7,258 nt of DNA from an uncultured Cocleimonas sp. GTDB taxonomy: Bacteria; Pseudomonadota; Gammaproteobacteria; Thiotrichales; Thiotrichaceae. The DNA is taken from assembly GCA_937974135.1 (NCBI GenBank), contig CALJIH010000146.1:1-7258 (forward strand). The letters are read 5' to 3'. The position numbers and the translations under genes are program-made. Below the pieces are notes generated by a model that saw nothing but the letters and a program-made list of their open reading frames with translations, was not told the origin of the DNA and searched no databases. Within the stretch, counting starts at the first letter, position 1; every line of letters starts with the position of its first letter. Below, in pieces: positions 7,091 to 7,258 of the stretch.

Positions 7091-7108
7091 AGATTATGTG
7101 ACTAATGC

Positions 7109-7258
7109 TTACTTAGTCCATGGCATCCAAACATCTTTATTATCATCTAACCATTTTTTAGCTGCATCTTCGTGACTCATCTTATCAACGTCAACTAAAG
7201 CGGCCATTTCACCCACTTGTTTTGTCGTGAACGAAGCTTTAGAAAATGCAGTGTATGC
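7109..7258 (-). CDS. Substrate-binding protein of the ProX/OpuAC type, C-terminal 49 residues only
   Basis: A minus-strand frame is open from the window edge to TAA at 7109-7111. It encodes the final 49 residues, beginning AYTAFSKASF and ending VWMPWTK. The acidic/alanine-rich helix SHEDAAKKWLDDNKDVW before a tryptophan-containing tail is the usual ending of OpuAC-type glycine betaine/choline-binding proteins, where the last residues read as xxAxxWLxxNxDxVxxW. The start, the signal peptide and the aromatic binding-box residues lie beyond the window, so substrate choice cannot be judged. The gene is directly upstream of the ProV-like and ProW-like genes on the same strand, which supports the assignment, and it is followed by its own terminator. 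The call rests on a short fragment plus context. Confidence 0.75.
   Translation of the reverse strand, partial: AYTAFSKASFTTKQVGEMAALVDVDKMSHEDAAKKWLDDNKDVWMPWTK

Overview
The window is AT-rich chromosomal DNA with compact, bacterial-type gene packing. It carries a ProVWX-type (glycine betaine/proline family) ABC transporter and a GcvT-fold enzyme, and it contains short C-run/G-run palindromic repeats between genes. This mixture suggests a free-living, probably marine proteobacterium, perhaps a gammaproteobacterium. That placement is an impression from gene content; nothing here fixes the taxon.

Layout: positions 1-1180 hold a plus-strand major facilitator superfamily transporter whose 5' end lies off the window. 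It converges on a minus-strand cluster that fills the rest. The 166-bp gap between the convergent genes (1181-1346) is almost wholly occupied by one long inverted repeat. Reading the minus strand in transcription order, from high to low coordinates: the last 49 codons of a periplasmic quaternary-amine-binding protein (7109-7258) with its own hairpin terminator (7048-7090); a 243-bp spacer (6866-7108) that contains that terminator, several small palindromes and a solitary copy of the repeat arm found at 1183-1335; a ProV-like ATPase (5807-6865); a double-length ProW-like permease carrying two permease domains (3744-5804); and a 788-residue fusion protein (1347-3713) that joins a DUF1989 (urea-carboxylase-associated) region to a complete GcvT/aminomethyltransferase region.

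The likely logic is import followed by catabolism. The binding protein, permease and ATPase bring in a methylated or quaternary amine such as glycine betaine. The fusion enzyme, 30 bp downstream of the permease, is placed to act on the imported compound or a breakdown product, with the GcvT half suggesting tetrahydrofolate-dependent C1 transfer. The terminator after the binding protein would let it be made in excess over the membrane parts. The substrate and the reaction are inferred. The most interesting items are the DUF1989-GcvT fusion linked to a betaine-type transporter and the dispersed repeat that appears once as a paired palindrome and once as a single arm.
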